The notes under the pieces were generated by a model. It saw nothing but the letters and a program-made list of their open reading frames with translations, ran no database searches and was not told where the DNA came from. DNA of 64,000 nt from Nocardioides sp. Root1257 (GTDB lineage Bacteria > Actinomycetota > Actinomycetes > Propionibacteriales > Nocardioidaceae). This document shows, piece by piece, positions 43,425-54,211 of the stretch. The stretch lies in NCBI RefSeq assembly GCF_001425175.1, contig NZ_LMDV01000001.1, positions 951,454 through 1,015,453 of the forward strand, read 5' to 3'. Both the position numbers and the translations under genes were made by a program. Position 1 is the first letter of the stretch. The number at the start of each line of letters is the position of its first letter.

Positions 43425-45616
43425 GGACGACCATCGAGCCGATCGACCTGGACGCCGACCTGCCGCTGCTGCACACCTGGGTGACGCACCCCCGCAGCGT
43501 CTTCTGGGAGATGCAGGACGCGACCGTCGCCGACGTGGCCTCGGAGTACCGGCTGATCGAGGAGAACCCCCACCACCACGCGTGGTTGGGCCGTGTCGAC
43601 GGAGCGCCAGCCTTCCTCGCCGAGACCTACGACCCGCTGCACTCGGAGCTCGCGGGCCTGCCCGAGCTGCGCCCCGGCGACCTCGGCATGCACGTGCTCG
43701 TCGCACCGACCGACTCCCCCGTCCACGGCTTCACCCGCCAGGTGTTCGCCGCCGTGCTGGCGCACTGCTTCGCCGACCCCGCCGTACGCCGCGTCGTCGT
43801 CGAGCCCGACGCCCGCAACGAGCGGATCCGCGCGCTCAACCGGGAGTTCGGCTTCCGCGAGCTGCGCACGATCACCCTGCCGACCAAGGAGGCGACCTTG
43901 TCCGTCCTCGAGAGCGACCACCTCACTCCGGAGAACCTCGCCGCTGCCCAGCGGCACCTGGTCACCAAGGCGATCAGCGAGTACGCCCACGAGCGGCTGC
44001 TCACACCCGTCGCCGACGGCGACACGTGGCTCGTCACCACCCCAGCCGGCGACACGACGTACACCTTCACCGCCGAGCGCCTCGCGCTCGACCACTGGGC
44101 TGTCGACGCCGCATCGGTGGTCCGGACCCTGAAGGACGAGCCGGCCGACCTCGACGTGCAGGAGCTCGTGGCCGAGCTCGCCGAGGTGCTCGGCATCCCC
44201 GACGCGCTGCTGCCGACCTACCTGGAGGAGCTGGCCGCCACCCTCGCCTCGACGTGCTGGAAGCTGCAGCACTCGACCGTCACCGCCGAGGACCTGCTGT
44301 CCGCCGACTACCAGGCGATCGAGGCGGCGATGACCGAGGGGCACCCGGGGTTCGTCGCCAACAACGGCCGGGTCGGGTTCGGCGCCGACGACTACGCGGC
44401 GTACGCGCCCGAGACCGGCAGCACCGTCCGCCTGCACTGGCTCGCGGCGCGCCGTGAGCACACCCGGCTGTCGCTGGGCGAGGGCATGGCGACGCCGTAC
44501 GACGAACGGGTGCTGGTCGACCACGGCCTCGATCCGCAGGAGTACGTGCTGATCCCGGTGCACCCGTGGCAGTGGCACAACAAGATCGCGATCACGTTCG
44601 CGCCGGACCTGGCGCGACGCGACCTCGTGCACCTGGGCGAGGGGCCGGACGACTACCGCGCCCAGCAGTCGATCCGGACCTTCTTCAACACGACCGACCC
44701 GACCGCGCCGTACGTGAAGACGGCACTGTCGATCCAGAACATGGGGTTCATGCGTGGCCTGTCGCCGCGCTACATGGCGGCGACGCCGGCGATCAACGAC
44801 TGGGTGCACGCGCTGGTCGCCGCCGACCCGACCCTGCAGGCGCTCGGGTTCACCGTGCTGCGCGAGCGTGCGGCGGTCGGCTACACCGGGGACGCCTACC
44901 ACCGGCTGGCCGGGCGCTCGGCGTACCAGAAGATGATCGCGGCGCTCTGGCGCGAGAGTCCGGTCCCGGCACTCGCGGACGGCGAGCGGCTCGCGACGAT
45001 GGCCGCGCTCCTGCACCGCGACGCCGGCGGCCGCTCGCTGGCCGCGGCGATGATCGAGTCTTCGACGCTGGACGCGCGGGCCTGGGTGCGCTGCTACCTG
45101 GACGCCTACCTGCTGCCGGTCGCGCACTGCCTGCTCGCGCACGACCTGGCGTTCATGCCGCACGGCGAGAACCTCGTGCTGGTGCTGCGCGACCAGGTGC
45201 CCGTGCGCGCGGTCATGAAGGACATCGGCGAGGAGGTCGCGGTCATGTCCCTCGACCGCGACCTGCCGGACGACGTCGAGCGGATCCGCGTCGACGTCGA
45301 ACCCGACGTGAAGGCGCTCGCGCTGCACACCGACGTGTTCGACGGGGTGCTGCGTCACCTCGCCGCGATCCTGCACGTCGACGGCGTGCTCGACGAGGGC
45401 GAGTTCTGGGCCGAGGTCGCCGGTCGCCTGCGCCGGCACGCCGCGGACCATCCCGAGCTCGCGGACGCGGCGGCGGCGTACGACTTCTTCCGCCCGACCT
45501 TCCGGCACAGCTGCCTCAACCGGCTCCAGCTGCGCAACACCCTGGAGATGGTCGACATCGCCGACCAGAGTCAGTCGCTCATCTACGCCGGGACGCTGGA
45601 TAATCCGATCGCATGA
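43421..45616 (+). CDS. Fused acyltransferase / NIS siderophore synthetase (DesC-DesD fusion)
   Basis: 731 residues in one frame. Residues 1-175 are a GNAT-type acyltransferase of the IucB/DesC kind ([44 protein letters not shown]). From about 190 to the end is an IucA/IucC synthetase ([69 protein letters not shown]). It would acylate the hydroxylated diamine and then join units with ATP, as separate DesC and DesD do in Streptomyces. A desferrioxamine-like product is likely. Confidence 0.93.
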   Translation: MRTTIEPIDLDADLPLLHTWVTHPRSVFWEMQDATVADVASEYRLIEENPHHHAWLGRVDGAPAFLAETYDPLHSELAGLPELRPGDLGMHVLVAPTDSPVHGFTRQVFAAVLAHCFADPAVRRVVVEPDARNERIRALNREFGFRELRTITLPTKEATLSVLESDHLTPENLAAAQRHLVTKAISEYAHERLLTPVADGDTWLVTTPAGDTTYTFTAERLALDHWAVDAASVVRTLKDEPADLDVQELVAELAEVLGIPDALLPTYLEELAATLASTCWKLQHSTVTAEDLLSADYQAIEAAMTEGHPGFVANNGRVGFGADDYAAYAPETGSTVRLHWLAARREHTRLSLGEGMATPYDERVLVDHGLDPQEYVLIPVHPWQWHNKIAITFAPDLARRDLVHLGEGPDDYRAQQSIRTFFNTTDPTAPYVKTALSIQNMGFMRGLSPRYMAATPAINDWVHALVAADPTLQALGFTVLRERAAVGYTGDAYHRLAGRSAYQKMIAALWRESPVPALADGERLATMAALLHRDAGGRSLAAAMIESSTLDARAWVRCYLDAYLLPVAHCLLAHDLAFMPHGENLVLVLRDQVPVRAVMKDIGEEVAVMSLDRDLPDDVERIRVDVEPDVKALALHTDVFDGVLRHLAAILHVDGVLDEGEFWAEVAGRLRRHAADHPELADAAAAYDFFRPTFRHSCLNRLQLRNTLEMVDIADQSQSLIYAGTLDNPIA

Positions 45617-46032
45617 GCTCCCGGATGACCGAGATCAGCATCGACTGCGCCGACCCGGACCGGCTCGCCGACTTCTGGTGCGGCGTGCTGGGCTATGCCG
45701 TGCTCGACCGGGAGGACGGGCTGGTCGAGATCGGTCCCCCGGACCGGCCGGACGCCGAGCTGCTCGACGCCGTCCGCCGTGGACCGGTGCCGCCGACGAT
45801 CTTCCTCGCTCGCGTGCCCGAGGCGAAGACGGTCAAGAACCGACTGCACTTCGACGTCTCGCCGGTCGACGGCACCCAGGCCGAGGAGATCGCCCGGATC
45901 GAGGCCCTCGGGGCGACCCGCGCCGACGTCGGTCAGAGCGGCGACGAGTCGTGGGTGGTCCTGGCGGACCCGGAGGGCAACGAGTTCTGCGTGCTGCGCA
46001 GCCTGGCGCCGGGCGAGTTCGACCTAGGGTAG
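45613..46032 (+). CDS. VOC-superfamily (glyoxalase/bleomycin-resistance) protein coupled to the siderophore operon
   Basis: A 139-residue single VOC module: MTEISIDCADPDRLADFWCGVLGY at the start, KNRLHFDV in the middle and WVVLADPEGNEFCVLRS at the end. Its ATG overlaps the stop of the siderophore synthetase (ATGA), so it is translated with the operon. The role is unknown; ligand binding or sequestration is possible. Many such proteins are orphans, so the overlap could be incidental. Confidence 0.85.
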   Translation: MSSRMTEISIDCADPDRLADFWCGVLGYAVLDREDGLVEIGPPDRPDAELLDAVRRGPVPPTIFLARVPEAKTVKNRLHFDVSPVDGTQAEEIARIEALGATRADVGQSGDESWVVLADPEGNEFCVLRSLAPGEFDLG

Positions 46033-46036
46033 GGGG

Positions 46037-46603
46037 ATGCGCCTCGGACGCCTGCTGCTCGCCGCCCTGCTCGGCCTGGTGCTCGTCGGCTCGCTGACGA
46101 CCGCCGTGCACGCCGATCCGCGGTGGGTCTTCTACTCGAACGACAAGACCCGCTACGAGTCGCCCTGGTTCAAGGGCGCGCACCGGATCATGGTGCCGTT
46201 CGGGTGCACCAGCGCGCCGTACTACTCCCCCGACTCCCGGTGCAGCGGCGACCGCGGCTTCCACCACGGCCTCGACATCGCGATGCCCTGCGGCACGCCG
46301 TTGTACGCCGGTCGCCCGTTCCGGGTCGTGTCGAACGACTCGCTCGGACCGGCGTACGGCGTGAACCCGCTGCTGCTGCGCAACCGCAAGCTGGGCTGGG
46401 ACCTGGTCATCGGCCACACCCGCAAGGTCTACGTGCGCGAGGGCCAGGTCGTGAGGCGCGGAACCCTGTTCGCCCGCGCCAACGACAGCGGCGCGCCCGA
46501 CGGCTGCCACCTGCACTTCGAGCAGCGCGCCGTCGGCGGTGGGCTGTCCACTGCAACCTGGCCGCGGCCGCTGCTCGCACTCACCCCGCACCAGAAGTCG
46601 TGA
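46037..46603 (+). CDS. Secreted M23-type peptidase
   Basis: 188 residues with an N-terminal signal peptide (about 1-26, RLGRLLLAALLGLVLVGSLTTAVHA). LAS/M23 zinc-peptidase motifs follow: HHGLDIAMPCGTPLYAG (His and Asp ligands) and the terminal HLHFEQ. The fold normally cuts peptidoglycan cross-links. It begins 4 bases after the VOC stop, so it may be read from the same transcript. It is a short form with no extra cell-wall-binding domain. Confidence 0.85.
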   Translation: MRLGRLLLAALLGLVLVGSLTTAVHADPRWVFYSNDKTRYESPWFKGAHRIMVPFGCTSAPYYSPDSRCSGDRGFHHGLDIAMPCGTPLYAGRPFRVVSNDSLGPAYGVNPLLLRNRKLGWDLVIGHTRKVYVREGQVVRRGTLFARANDSGAPDGCHLHFEQRAVGGGLSTATWPRPLLALTPHQKS

Positions 46604-46869
46604 GCGACGAGCGGGTCCTGTCCCACTTCCTGGGCGCCGACGGCCGCCTGCACACCATCCCGTCCAAGCACGCGAAGCTCCTCGTCGTGCTCGACCACCT
46701 CGCGCAGTCGTTCGAGCCCGGACAGCGCTACGAGGAGGCCGAGGTCAATCTCGTCCTGCGCCGCTTCCACGACGACTACGCTGCGCTGCGGCGCTACCTG
46801 GTCGAGAACGACTTCCTGACCCGGGAGGCGGGCATCTACTGGCGCAGCGGCGGGAAGTTCGAGGTCTGA
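46600..46869 (+). CDS. DUF2087 domain protein
   Basis: 89 residues made of one DUF2087 domain: VLSHFLGADGRLHTIPSKHAKLLVVLDHLAQSFEPGQRYEEAEVNLVLRRFHDDYAALRRYLVENDFLTRE. It resembles the C-terminal part of some ArsR-type regulators, but there is no separate DNA-binding part here. GTG at 46600 overlaps the peptidase stop. Function unknown. Confidence 0.85.
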   Translation: MSDERVLSHFLGADGRLHTIPSKHAKLLVVLDHLAQSFEPGQRYEEAEVNLVLRRFHDDYAALRRYLVENDFLTREAGIYWRSGGKFEV

Positions 46870-46870
46870 C

Positions 46871-47380
46871 ATGGGTGGCTTCCGGCCGGCAGCGCTCACG
46901 GCGTACGCGGTCGGTGCCGTCATGTGGGGCGTGCTCGCGATCGTCCTCGGAGGCCTGCGCCTGCACGACGAGTGGGTGACCTACCAGTTCCTCCGGGACG
47001 TGCAGGGCGGCGCGAGCTTCGTGATCGCCACGTCGGACTGGGACAGCACGCTGCTCCTCGCGCCGCTTCTCGGCGTCGTGTTCCTCGCTGTCTCGGTCGT
47101 CTGGCTCGCGGCAGCGACCTGGCTGCGAGCGCCGCGACATCTCGCGGCCGTCGGAGCGATCATCGTGCTTGCGATCGGGTCCTGCGGAACCCTCATCACC
47201 GTCGAGCGTCAACGCTGGCAAGGGCCGTCGACCGAGCCCCATCTGCTGACCCCCACGACCGTTGCCGCCCTCGTGCTGGTCCTCGACGGTATCGCCGCGC
47301 TCGCTGTCTCGTGGTGGTCCCTGCGCACCGATCAGTCTCAGGAGTCCTCGGGATCACAACCCGTGCAAGCCAACTCCTGA
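46871..47380 (+). CDS. Hypothetical four-helix membrane protein
   Basis: 169 residues with four hydrophobic segments (about 8-28, 62-82, 92-110, 128-148) and a polar, Ser/Gln-rich C-terminus. No family is recognised. ATG at 46871 is one base after the DUF2087 stop. It belongs by spacing to the VOC-M23-DUF2087 group. Confidence 0.7.
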   Translation: MGGFRPAALTAYAVGAVMWGVLAIVLGGLRLHDEWVTYQFLRDVQGGASFVIATSDWDSTLLLAPLLGVVFLAVSVVWLAAATWLRAPRHLAAVGAIIVLAIGSCGTLITVERQRWQGPSTEPHLLTPTTVAALVLVLDGIAALAVSWWSLRTDQSQESSGSQPVQANS

Positions 47381-47394
47381 CGAAAGAGGCTGAC

Positions 47395-47976
47395 ATGGGC
47401 ACGATCGTGATCAACACCAACCTGACGCTCGACGGCGTGGTCGAGGACCCGACCGGCGAGGAGGGACTCGACCGCGGCGGCTGGTTCGACTCGACGATGG
47501 GGGCCGACCGCGCCGCCTGGGCCGAGGTCGAGGCCGCCGAGGCGGAGGCCACCGCCGCGATCCTGATGGGCCGCCGCAGCTACGACTGGTTCGCCCGGCG
47601 GTGGCAGGAACGACCCGGGCCATGGGCCGACCGGCTGCGCGCCGCGCCGAAGTACGTCGTGACGTCGAGCGACCACGACCTGGTCTGGGACAACACGACC
47701 GTCCTCGACGGCGACCCGGTCGAGGCGGTCAAGAGACTGCGTGACGAGGTCGACGGCGAGGTCGTCGTCTACGCGAGCCGGCAACTGGTGCAGGTGCTGC
47801 TCGAGCACGACCTCGTCGACCAGATCCGTCTGATCGTGCTCCCGACCGTGCTGGGCGCCGGTCTGCGGCTCTTCGGCGAGACCACGTCCCCGGTGCCGGT
47901 GCGGCTGGTCGACTGCCGGGTCATCGGGGACGGGTTGGCGTTCCTGACGTACGACGTCAGCCGGCAGCCTTCTTGA
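47395..47976 (+). CDS. Dihydrofolate-reductase-like (RibD C-terminal domain) protein
   Basis: 193 residues of the DHFR/RibD_C fold: TNLTLDGVVEDPTGEEGLDRGGWF, AILMGRRSYDWFARRW, KYVVTSS, EVVVYASRQLVQVLLEHDLVDQIRLIVLPTVLGAG. Such single-domain proteins are common in actinobacteria as NADPH-dependent reductases of unknown substrate. GAAAGAGG precedes the ATG. Its end overlaps the convergent DUF1801 gene by 20 bases. Confidence 0.86.
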   Translation: MGTIVINTNLTLDGVVEDPTGEEGLDRGGWFDSTMGADRAAWAEVEAAEAEATAAILMGRRSYDWFARRWQERPGPWADRLRAAPKYVVTSSDHDLVWDNTTVLDGDPVEAVKRLRDEVDGEVVVYASRQLVQVLLEHDLVDQIRLIVLPTVLGAGLRLFGETTSPVPVRLVDCRVIGDGLAFLTYDVSRQPS

Positions 47977-48403
47977 TCAGAGCCTCGATCTTCGTCGCGC
48001 CAGCGTCGTCGAGCGTCGTGATCGCGTACTCCGTCGGCCACATCGTGCCGTCGTCCAACCGGGCGCCGTCGTTGAAGCCCAGGGTGGCGTAGCGGGCGCC
48101 GAACTTCGCCGCCGGCTTGAAGAAGACGATCGCCTTGCCGTCACGGCCGTACGCCGGCATGCCGTACCAGGTCTTGGCGTCCAGCTCCGGCGCGACGGCG
48201 GTGACGATCGCGTGGATGCGCTCGGCCAGGACCCGGTCGGCGTCCTCCATCTCGGCGATCTTGTCGAGCTGGTTCTGCAGGTCGTCGGCCTTCTTCGCGC
48301 CCTTCTTGCCCTCGGCCTTGAGCTCTGCGGCGCGCTCCTTCATGGCCGCCTTCTCGGCGTCGGTGAACCCGGTCTGCTTCGTGGTCTTCGTGTCAGTGGT
48401 CAT
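47957..48403 (-). CDS. DUF1801 (YdhG-like) protein
   Basis: 148 residues. A charged, Lys/Glu/Ala-rich helical N-terminus (about 1-50) precedes the DUF1801 core (ERIHAIVTAVAPELDAKTWYGMPAYGRDGKAIVFFKPAAKFGARYATLGFNDGARL). The core resembles the frataxin-like YdhG fold. No function is established. Convergent overlap with the RibD-like gene; divergent from the next VOC gene. Confidence 0.83.
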   Translation of the reverse strand: MTTDTKTTKQTGFTDAEKAAMKERAAELKAEGKKGAKKADDLQNQLDKIAEMEDADRVLAERIHAIVTAVAPELDAKTWYGMPAYGRDGKAIVFFKPAAKFGARYATLGFNDGARLDDGTMWPTEYAITTLDDAGATKIEALIKKAAG

Positions 48404-48471
48404 GCTCCGACGCTAGAAGTGCGGTCGGAAACTCGCTTCTCGATTCCTGACCGCTTCGCTAGCGTCGAGCG

Positions 48472-49158
48472 ATGACCGCAGCGTTCGTGGCTCTGGAGTT
48501 CGACGCCGCCGATGCGGGCCGGCTCGCCCGGTTCTGGGCCGGCGTCCTGGGCCGAGATATCGCTCCGGACGGCGTCACGCTGCTGCCGGACGGGGATCCC
48601 GGGTTCGAGATCCGCTTCGTCCCGAACCCGGAGCCGAAGGTGCGCCCGAACCAGATGCACTTCGACCTGACCAGCTCGTCGCTGGCGGACCAGCAGGCGA
48701 CGGTCGAGCGAGCGCTCGATCTCGGCGGCCGGCACCTCGACGTCGGTCAGCTCCCGGAAGAGGACCACGTCGTGCTCGCCGACCCCGAGGGCAACGAGTT
48801 CTGCGTCGTCGGGCCCGACAACGGCTTCCTCCGCGACACGGGAGTCATCGGCTGCCTCTCGTGCGACGGCAGCCGAGCCGTCGGCCTCTTCTGGCACGAG
48901 ATCCTGGGCTGGCCGCTGGTCTGGGACGAAGGTGAGGAGACCGCGATCCAGTCGCCCCGCGGCGGCTCCAAGATCAGCTGGGGCGGGCCGCAGGACCGGG
49001 CCAAGACCGGCGCCAACCGCCTGCGCCCCGTCCTTGCCGTGACCGACGTCGACCGACTCCTCGACCTGGGTGCGACCCACGTCGACGGCACGACGTACGC
49101 CGACCCGGACGGCAACGAGCTCCACCTGTCAGGCACCGACGAGCATGTCGGCGCCTGA
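48472..49158 (+). CDS. VOC-family protein with two modules
   Basis: 228 residues, two VOC units in tandem. The first runs from FVALEFDAADAGRLARFWAGVLGRDI to VVLADPEGNEFCVV (1-120). The second runs from GVIGCLSCDGSRAVGLFWHEILGWPL to TTYADPDGNELHLSG (125-223). The layout matches glyoxalase-like domain proteins of unknown substrate. Monocistronic. Confidence 0.85.
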   Translation: MTAAFVALEFDAADAGRLARFWAGVLGRDIAPDGVTLLPDGDPGFEIRFVPNPEPKVRPNQMHFDLTSSSLADQQATVERALDLGGRHLDVGQLPEEDHVVLADPEGNEFCVVGPDNGFLRDTGVIGCLSCDGSRAVGLFWHEILGWPLVWDEGEETAIQSPRGGSKISWGGPQDRAKTGANRLRPVLAVTDVDRLLDLGATHVDGTTYADPDGNELHLSGTDEHVGA

Positions 49159-49250
49159 CCAACCCGCGCAGCCCGGACGGGCTATGGAGCACTCGCGTGC
49201 CTCGGGGAGATCATGAGTGATTGGTCTCTTCTGACGAAGGAGGCTCGGGC

Positions 49251-50483
49251 ATGGGCGTTCGGACGCGTGGCTGTGTCCTCACGGTGTCGATCGCCGGGCT
49301 CGCCGCGGTGCTGGCCGGCCTCGGTGGGTGCTCGGAGGAGGACACGAAGAAGCGAGGGGCGTCACGGGACCGGTTGCCGTCGACCGCCGTCGCCACCTCG
49401 GGACCCGAGGGAACAGCGACCACGGCGCGTGCCGGACCGGTGAGGGTGCTCTGCGGCAACCGGCGGGCGACCCTGATCGGCACGTCGGGTGCCGATCACC
49501 TCCACGGAACGCGCGGGCGCGACGTCATCGCGTCCCTCGGGGGCGACGACGTCATCGACAGGTTGGGACCCCGCGACCGGGTGTGCGCCGGACCTGGTGA
49601 TGACAGGGTCGATGCCACGCGTGCGACATGGAGCACCGATGAGATCGACCTCGGACCCGGGGACGACCAGGTCCGGATGATCGAGGCAGTGGACACCCTC
49701 GGAGGTCCTGGCGCAGACCGCATCGTCGTCGTTCGCGGATCAGGCTCGTTCTCCGGAGGCCCTGGGAAGGACTTCCTGCGCGCCGTCTCGGCCCGACAGC
49801 CTCACGGCTATCCCGAGAACGCACCCTGCCTCACCTACCGCCACGCCCGGCGCCCCGTGCACGTCGACCTCGAGGCGGGCAGAGCTCGCGGCCAGGGGCA
49901 GGACACGGTGATCGGTTTCCATTGCGTGCACGGCAGCAGGTACGGCGACGTCATCGTCGGGACCGACACCAGGGACGGCATCACCTCGGGGGGTGGCGAC
50001 GACCTGGTCCGCACCGGCCCGGGACCCGATGCGGTCGCCACCGGCGGGGGCGACGACCGCGTCTACCTCGGCCCCGGCTTCGACTACGCCAACGGCGAGT
50101 GGGGCGACGACCGCCTGTACGGCGGGGACGGCCCCGACGTGCTCGAAGGATGGTCGCAGAGCGACTACGTCGAGGGCGGCCCGGGCAACGACCAGGTCTA
50201 TGGCGCGATCTTCTGCGCCATCGGGGGCAACAGCTACGACACCGCGGGGCTCATGGACGGCGCCCCGGACGAGCTGTTCGGCGGACCGGGCGACGACTGG
50301 CTGGTCGGCGACAAGGGCAACGACCGGATCGACGGGGACTCCGGGTACGACCAGGCGCAGCCCGGTTACCACGACGGACGCATCGACTGGGTCGAAGGAG
50401 TCGAGCGGCTCGTCGAGGGCTGCCTGACCAGCGCCTTCATGGACAAGCCCTTCGACCCGACGGACACGTCGTACTTCGACTGA
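49251..50483 (+). CDS. RTX/hemolysin-type calcium-binding repeat lipoprotein
   Basis: 410 residues. ATG at 49251 follows GAAGGAGG. The N-terminus has a basic start, a hydrophobic stretch and a lipobox (VLAGLGGC). After a linker, nonapeptide-like repeats of the GGXGXDXUX type run from about residue 72 to 375 (LGGDDVID, GPGDDRVD, GGPGADRIV, GGGDDLV, GGGDDRVYLG, GGDGPDVLEG, GGPGNDQVYG, GGPGDDWLVG), interrupted by a 60-residue insert with two cysteines. Such repeats fold as calcium-binding beta-rolls. It is likely a surface protein; the partner is unknown. Confidence 0.85.
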   Translation: MGVRTRGCVLTVSIAGLAAVLAGLGGCSEEDTKKRGASRDRLPSTAVATSGPEGTATTARAGPVRVLCGNRRATLIGTSGADHLHGTRGRDVIASLGGDDVIDRLGPRDRVCAGPGDDRVDATRATWSTDEIDLGPGDDQVRMIEAVDTLGGPGADRIVVVRGSGSFSGGPGKDFLRAVSARQPHGYPENAPCLTYRHARRPVHVDLEAGRARGQGQDTVIGFHCVHGSRYGDVIVGTDTRDGITSGGGDDLVRTGPGPDAVATGGGDDRVYLGPGFDYANGEWGDDRLYGGDGPDVLEGWSQSDYVEGGPGNDQVYGAIFCAIGGNSYDTAGLMDGAPDELFGGPGDDWLVGDKGNDRIDGDSGYDQAQPGYHDGRIDWVEGVERLVEGCLTSAFMDKPFDPTDTSYFD

Positions 50484-50494
50484 CGGGCGGACGA

Positions 50495-52050
<1,556 letters not shown>

Positions 52051-52115
52051 GTCACACCCTTCCCGTCGAACTACTCCTCGGTCACGATTGACCGGGGTCG
52101 GTCCGAACCCTAACC

Positions 52116-52143
52116 TGAACGGCGTTCACCTGAACACCGTTCA
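52116..52143. promoter_or_regulatory. Tandem TGAAC-N3-GTTCA operators upstream of bioY
   Basis: TGAACGGCGTTCA (52116-52128) and TGAACACCGTTCA (52131-52143) are two 13-bp palindromes two bases apart, 22 bases before the bioY ATG and 65 before the TetR GTG. The motif resembles the TGAAC-N3-GTTAC BioQ site I recall from Corynebacterium. Confidence 0.75.
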
Positions 52144-52165
52144 GGTCCGTCCGAAGGAACCGAGC

Positions 52166-52777
52166 ATGACGATGTCCGAGACGCCCACCGCCTCCCCCGA
52201 GACGACCTCAGCCCCGCGGCAGCGCTCCAGCGCGACCGACCTCGCGCTGATCGCCGCCTTCGCCGCACTGATCGCCGCCTGCGCCGTGATCGGCGGCATC
52301 CCTGTCGGGGGCGCCGGCGTCGACATCACCCTGCAGACCTTCGGCGTGCTGCTCGCCGGCTGCGTGCTGGGCGCGGTCCGCGGCTTCCTGTCGGTCAGCC
52401 TCTACCTGCTGCTCGGCGCGATCGGTCTGCCGGTCTTCGCCGGCCACACCGGCGGGCTCGCGGTGTTCACCGGCGTCTCCGCGGGCTACCTGTGGTCGTT
52501 CCCGTTCGCAGCCGCGCTGGCCGGCTTCCTCGTCCAGTACGTCTTCGGCGCCTACCGCACCCGCGCGGTCTTCGTCTTCGTCGCCGCGATGGCCGGCACC
52601 GTGCTCAACCACGTCTGCGGGATCGTCGGCATGAAGATCTACCTCGACGTCACGTGGAGCGACGCGATCAAGTTCGACGCGCCGTTCTGGGTCGGCGACA
52701 TCATCAAGTCGCTCTTCGTCGCCGTCGTCGCCGCCGAGGTGCACCGCGCCTTCCCGCGCCTGCTCGGGCGGCGCTGA
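52166..52777 (+). CDS. bioY: Biotin transporter substrate-binding subunit BioY
   Basis: The S-component of an ECF transporter, 203 residues with about six membrane helices. The family core reads GAGVDITLQTFGVLLAGCVLGAVRGFLSVSLYLLLGAIGLPVFAGHTGGLAVFTGVSAGYLWSFPFAAALAGFL. ATG at 52166 follows GAAGGAACC. It binds biotin in the membrane and works with the ATPase and T-component encoded next. Confidence 0.95.
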   Translation: MTMSETPTASPETTSAPRQRSSATDLALIAAFAALIAACAVIGGIPVGGAGVDITLQTFGVLLAGCVLGAVRGFLSVSLYLLLGAIGLPVFAGHTGGLAVFTGVSAGYLWSFPFAAALAGFLVQYVFGAYRTRAVFVFVAAMAGTVLNHVCGIVGMKIYLDVTWSDAIKFDAPFWVGDIIKSLFVAVVAAEVHRAFPRLLGRR

Positions 52778-52784
52778 ACACTCG

Positions 52785-53477
52785 ATGCCACGGATCGAGC
52801 TCGAGGCGGCGGGAGTCACCGCCCCGGGCCCTGACGGCGACGTCGTCATCCTCGAGCCGACGACACTCGACCTCACCGAGCAGCGGATCGGCCTGATCGG
52901 CGCCAACGGCTCCGGCAAGTCGACGCTCGTCCGGCTGGTCAACGGCCTCGTGACGCCGACGTCCGGCCGGGTGCTCGTGGACGGGCTCGACGTCGCGCGC
53001 GAGGGTGCCGCCGTACGCCGGCGGGTGGGCTTCTGCTTCACCGACCCCTCGGCGCAGCTGGTCATGCCGACCTGCGTCGAGGACGTCGAGCTGTCGCTGC
53101 GCCGGTCGGTCCGCAACGCCGCGGAGCGGCACCTTCGGGCACTCGAGGTGCTGGACCGGTTCGGCCTGGGGCCGCAGGCGACGCTGAGCGTGCACAGCCT
53201 GTCCGGCGGCCAGCGCCAGCTCCTGGCCCTGGCCGGCGTGCTCGCCACCGAGCCCTCGATCCTCGTGACCGACGAGCCGACCACCCTCCTCGACCTCGCG
53301 AACACGCGGCGGGTGGCGGAGGTGCTCCTCGGACTCCCCCAGCAGCTGCTGCTGGTGACCCACGACCTCGACCTCGCCCGGCGCTGCGACCGGGTGCTGG
53401 TGGTGGAGGACGCGCGGGTGCGCTTCGACGGTCCGGCCGAGGACGCGATCGCCGACTACGTCTCGACGGTGCCATGA
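52785..53477 (+). CDS. bioM: Biotin ECF transporter ATPase
   Basis: A 230-residue ABC ATPase: Walker A GANGSGKST (about 39-47), signature LSGGQRQLLALAGVLA, Walker B ILVTDEPTTLLD and H-loop LLLVTHDLD. It starts 7 bases after bioY and overlaps bioN by ATGA. It powers biotin import with BioN and BioY. Confidence 0.95.
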   Translation: MPRIELEAAGVTAPGPDGDVVILEPTTLDLTEQRIGLIGANGSGKSTLVRLVNGLVTPTSGRVLVDGLDVAREGAAVRRRVGFCFTDPSAQLVMPTCVEDVELSLRRSVRNAAERHLRALEVLDRFGLGPQATLSVHSLSGGQRQLLALAGVLATEPSILVTDEPTTLLDLANTRRVAEVLLGLPQQLLLVTHDLDLARRCDRVLVVEDARVRFDGPAEDAIADYVSTVP

Positions 53478-54085
53478 ACCCGTCGTACCTCTTCGGGGTC
53501 TACCAGCCCGGCACCTCTCCCCTGCACCGCGCGTGGATCGGGGCGAAGGTCGGCGGGCTCGCGATCTTCAGCCTGGCCGTGGTGCTGGTGCGGAGCATGC
53601 CGGCGGCGTTCGGCTTCCTGGCGGTCGCCGTGGTCGCCGCGCTCATCGCTCGGATCGACCTCCGGCTGCTGCTCCGGTCGCTGCGCCCGGTGCTCATCGG
53701 TGCGCTGATCTTCGCAGCGCTGCAGTGGCTGCTCTACGGACCGGTGAAGGCGACGGAGACGCTCGTCGACCTGGTCGCGCTGGCGCTGGCCGCGATCGTG
53801 GTCAGCTCGACGTCGCCGGTCAACGCGATGCTCGACGCCTTCATCCGCTGGATCACGCCTCTGCGCCACGTCGGGGTCGACCCCGAACGGGTCGCGCTCG
53901 CCTTCGGCCTGGCCATCCAGGCCCTGCCCGGCACCGTCGCCCTCGCGCTCGAGACCCGCGACGCCGCCCGGGCGCGCGGGATCCGGCACCCCCGGGCGTT
54001 CCTCACGCCGTTCGTGATCCGGGTCGTCGCTCGGGCCCACGAGACCGGCGACGCCCTGCACGCGCGCGGCATCGGCGACGACTGA
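53474..54085 (+). CDS. bioN: Biotin ECF transporter T-component
   Basis: A 203-residue membrane protein of the CbiQ/EcfT family: opening SYLFGVYQPGTSPLHRAWIGAKV, four to five hydrophobic segments, and the coupling helices with RDAARARGIRHPRAFLTPFVIRVVARAHETGDALHARGIGDD (two Ala-Arg-Gly-like motifs that contact the ATPase). It completes the bioYMN operon. Confidence 0.94.
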   Translation: MNPSYLFGVYQPGTSPLHRAWIGAKVGGLAIFSLAVVLVRSMPAAFGFLAVAVVAALIARIDLRLLLRSLRPVLIGALIFAALQWLLYGPVKATETLVDLVALALAAIVVSSTSPVNAMLDAFIRWITPLRHVGVDPERVALAFGLAIQALPGTVALALETRDAARARGIRHPRAFLTPFVIRVVARAHETGDALHARGIGDD

Positions 54086-54101
54086 GCGGCCGAGCCGGCC
54101 G

Positions 54102-54162
54102 GCGGTGAGCCAGCAACCGAAACGGCCCCGCCCTCGCCCAAGAACGGTTGCCTGCTCACCGC
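54102..54162. terminator. Long imperfect hairpin after bioN
   Basis: GCGGTGAGC-c-AGCAACCG (54102-54119) pairs with CGGTTGC-ct-GCTCACCGC (54145-54162) around a GC-rich loop of about 25 bases. It lies 16 bases after the bioN stop and before a convergent gene, so it is a likely two-way terminator. Confidence 0.6.
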
Positions 54163-54211
54163 TGCCCGGTCAGCCGGGCCGTGAGGGCCAGCCAGCGCGA
54201 GGACACGCGGG

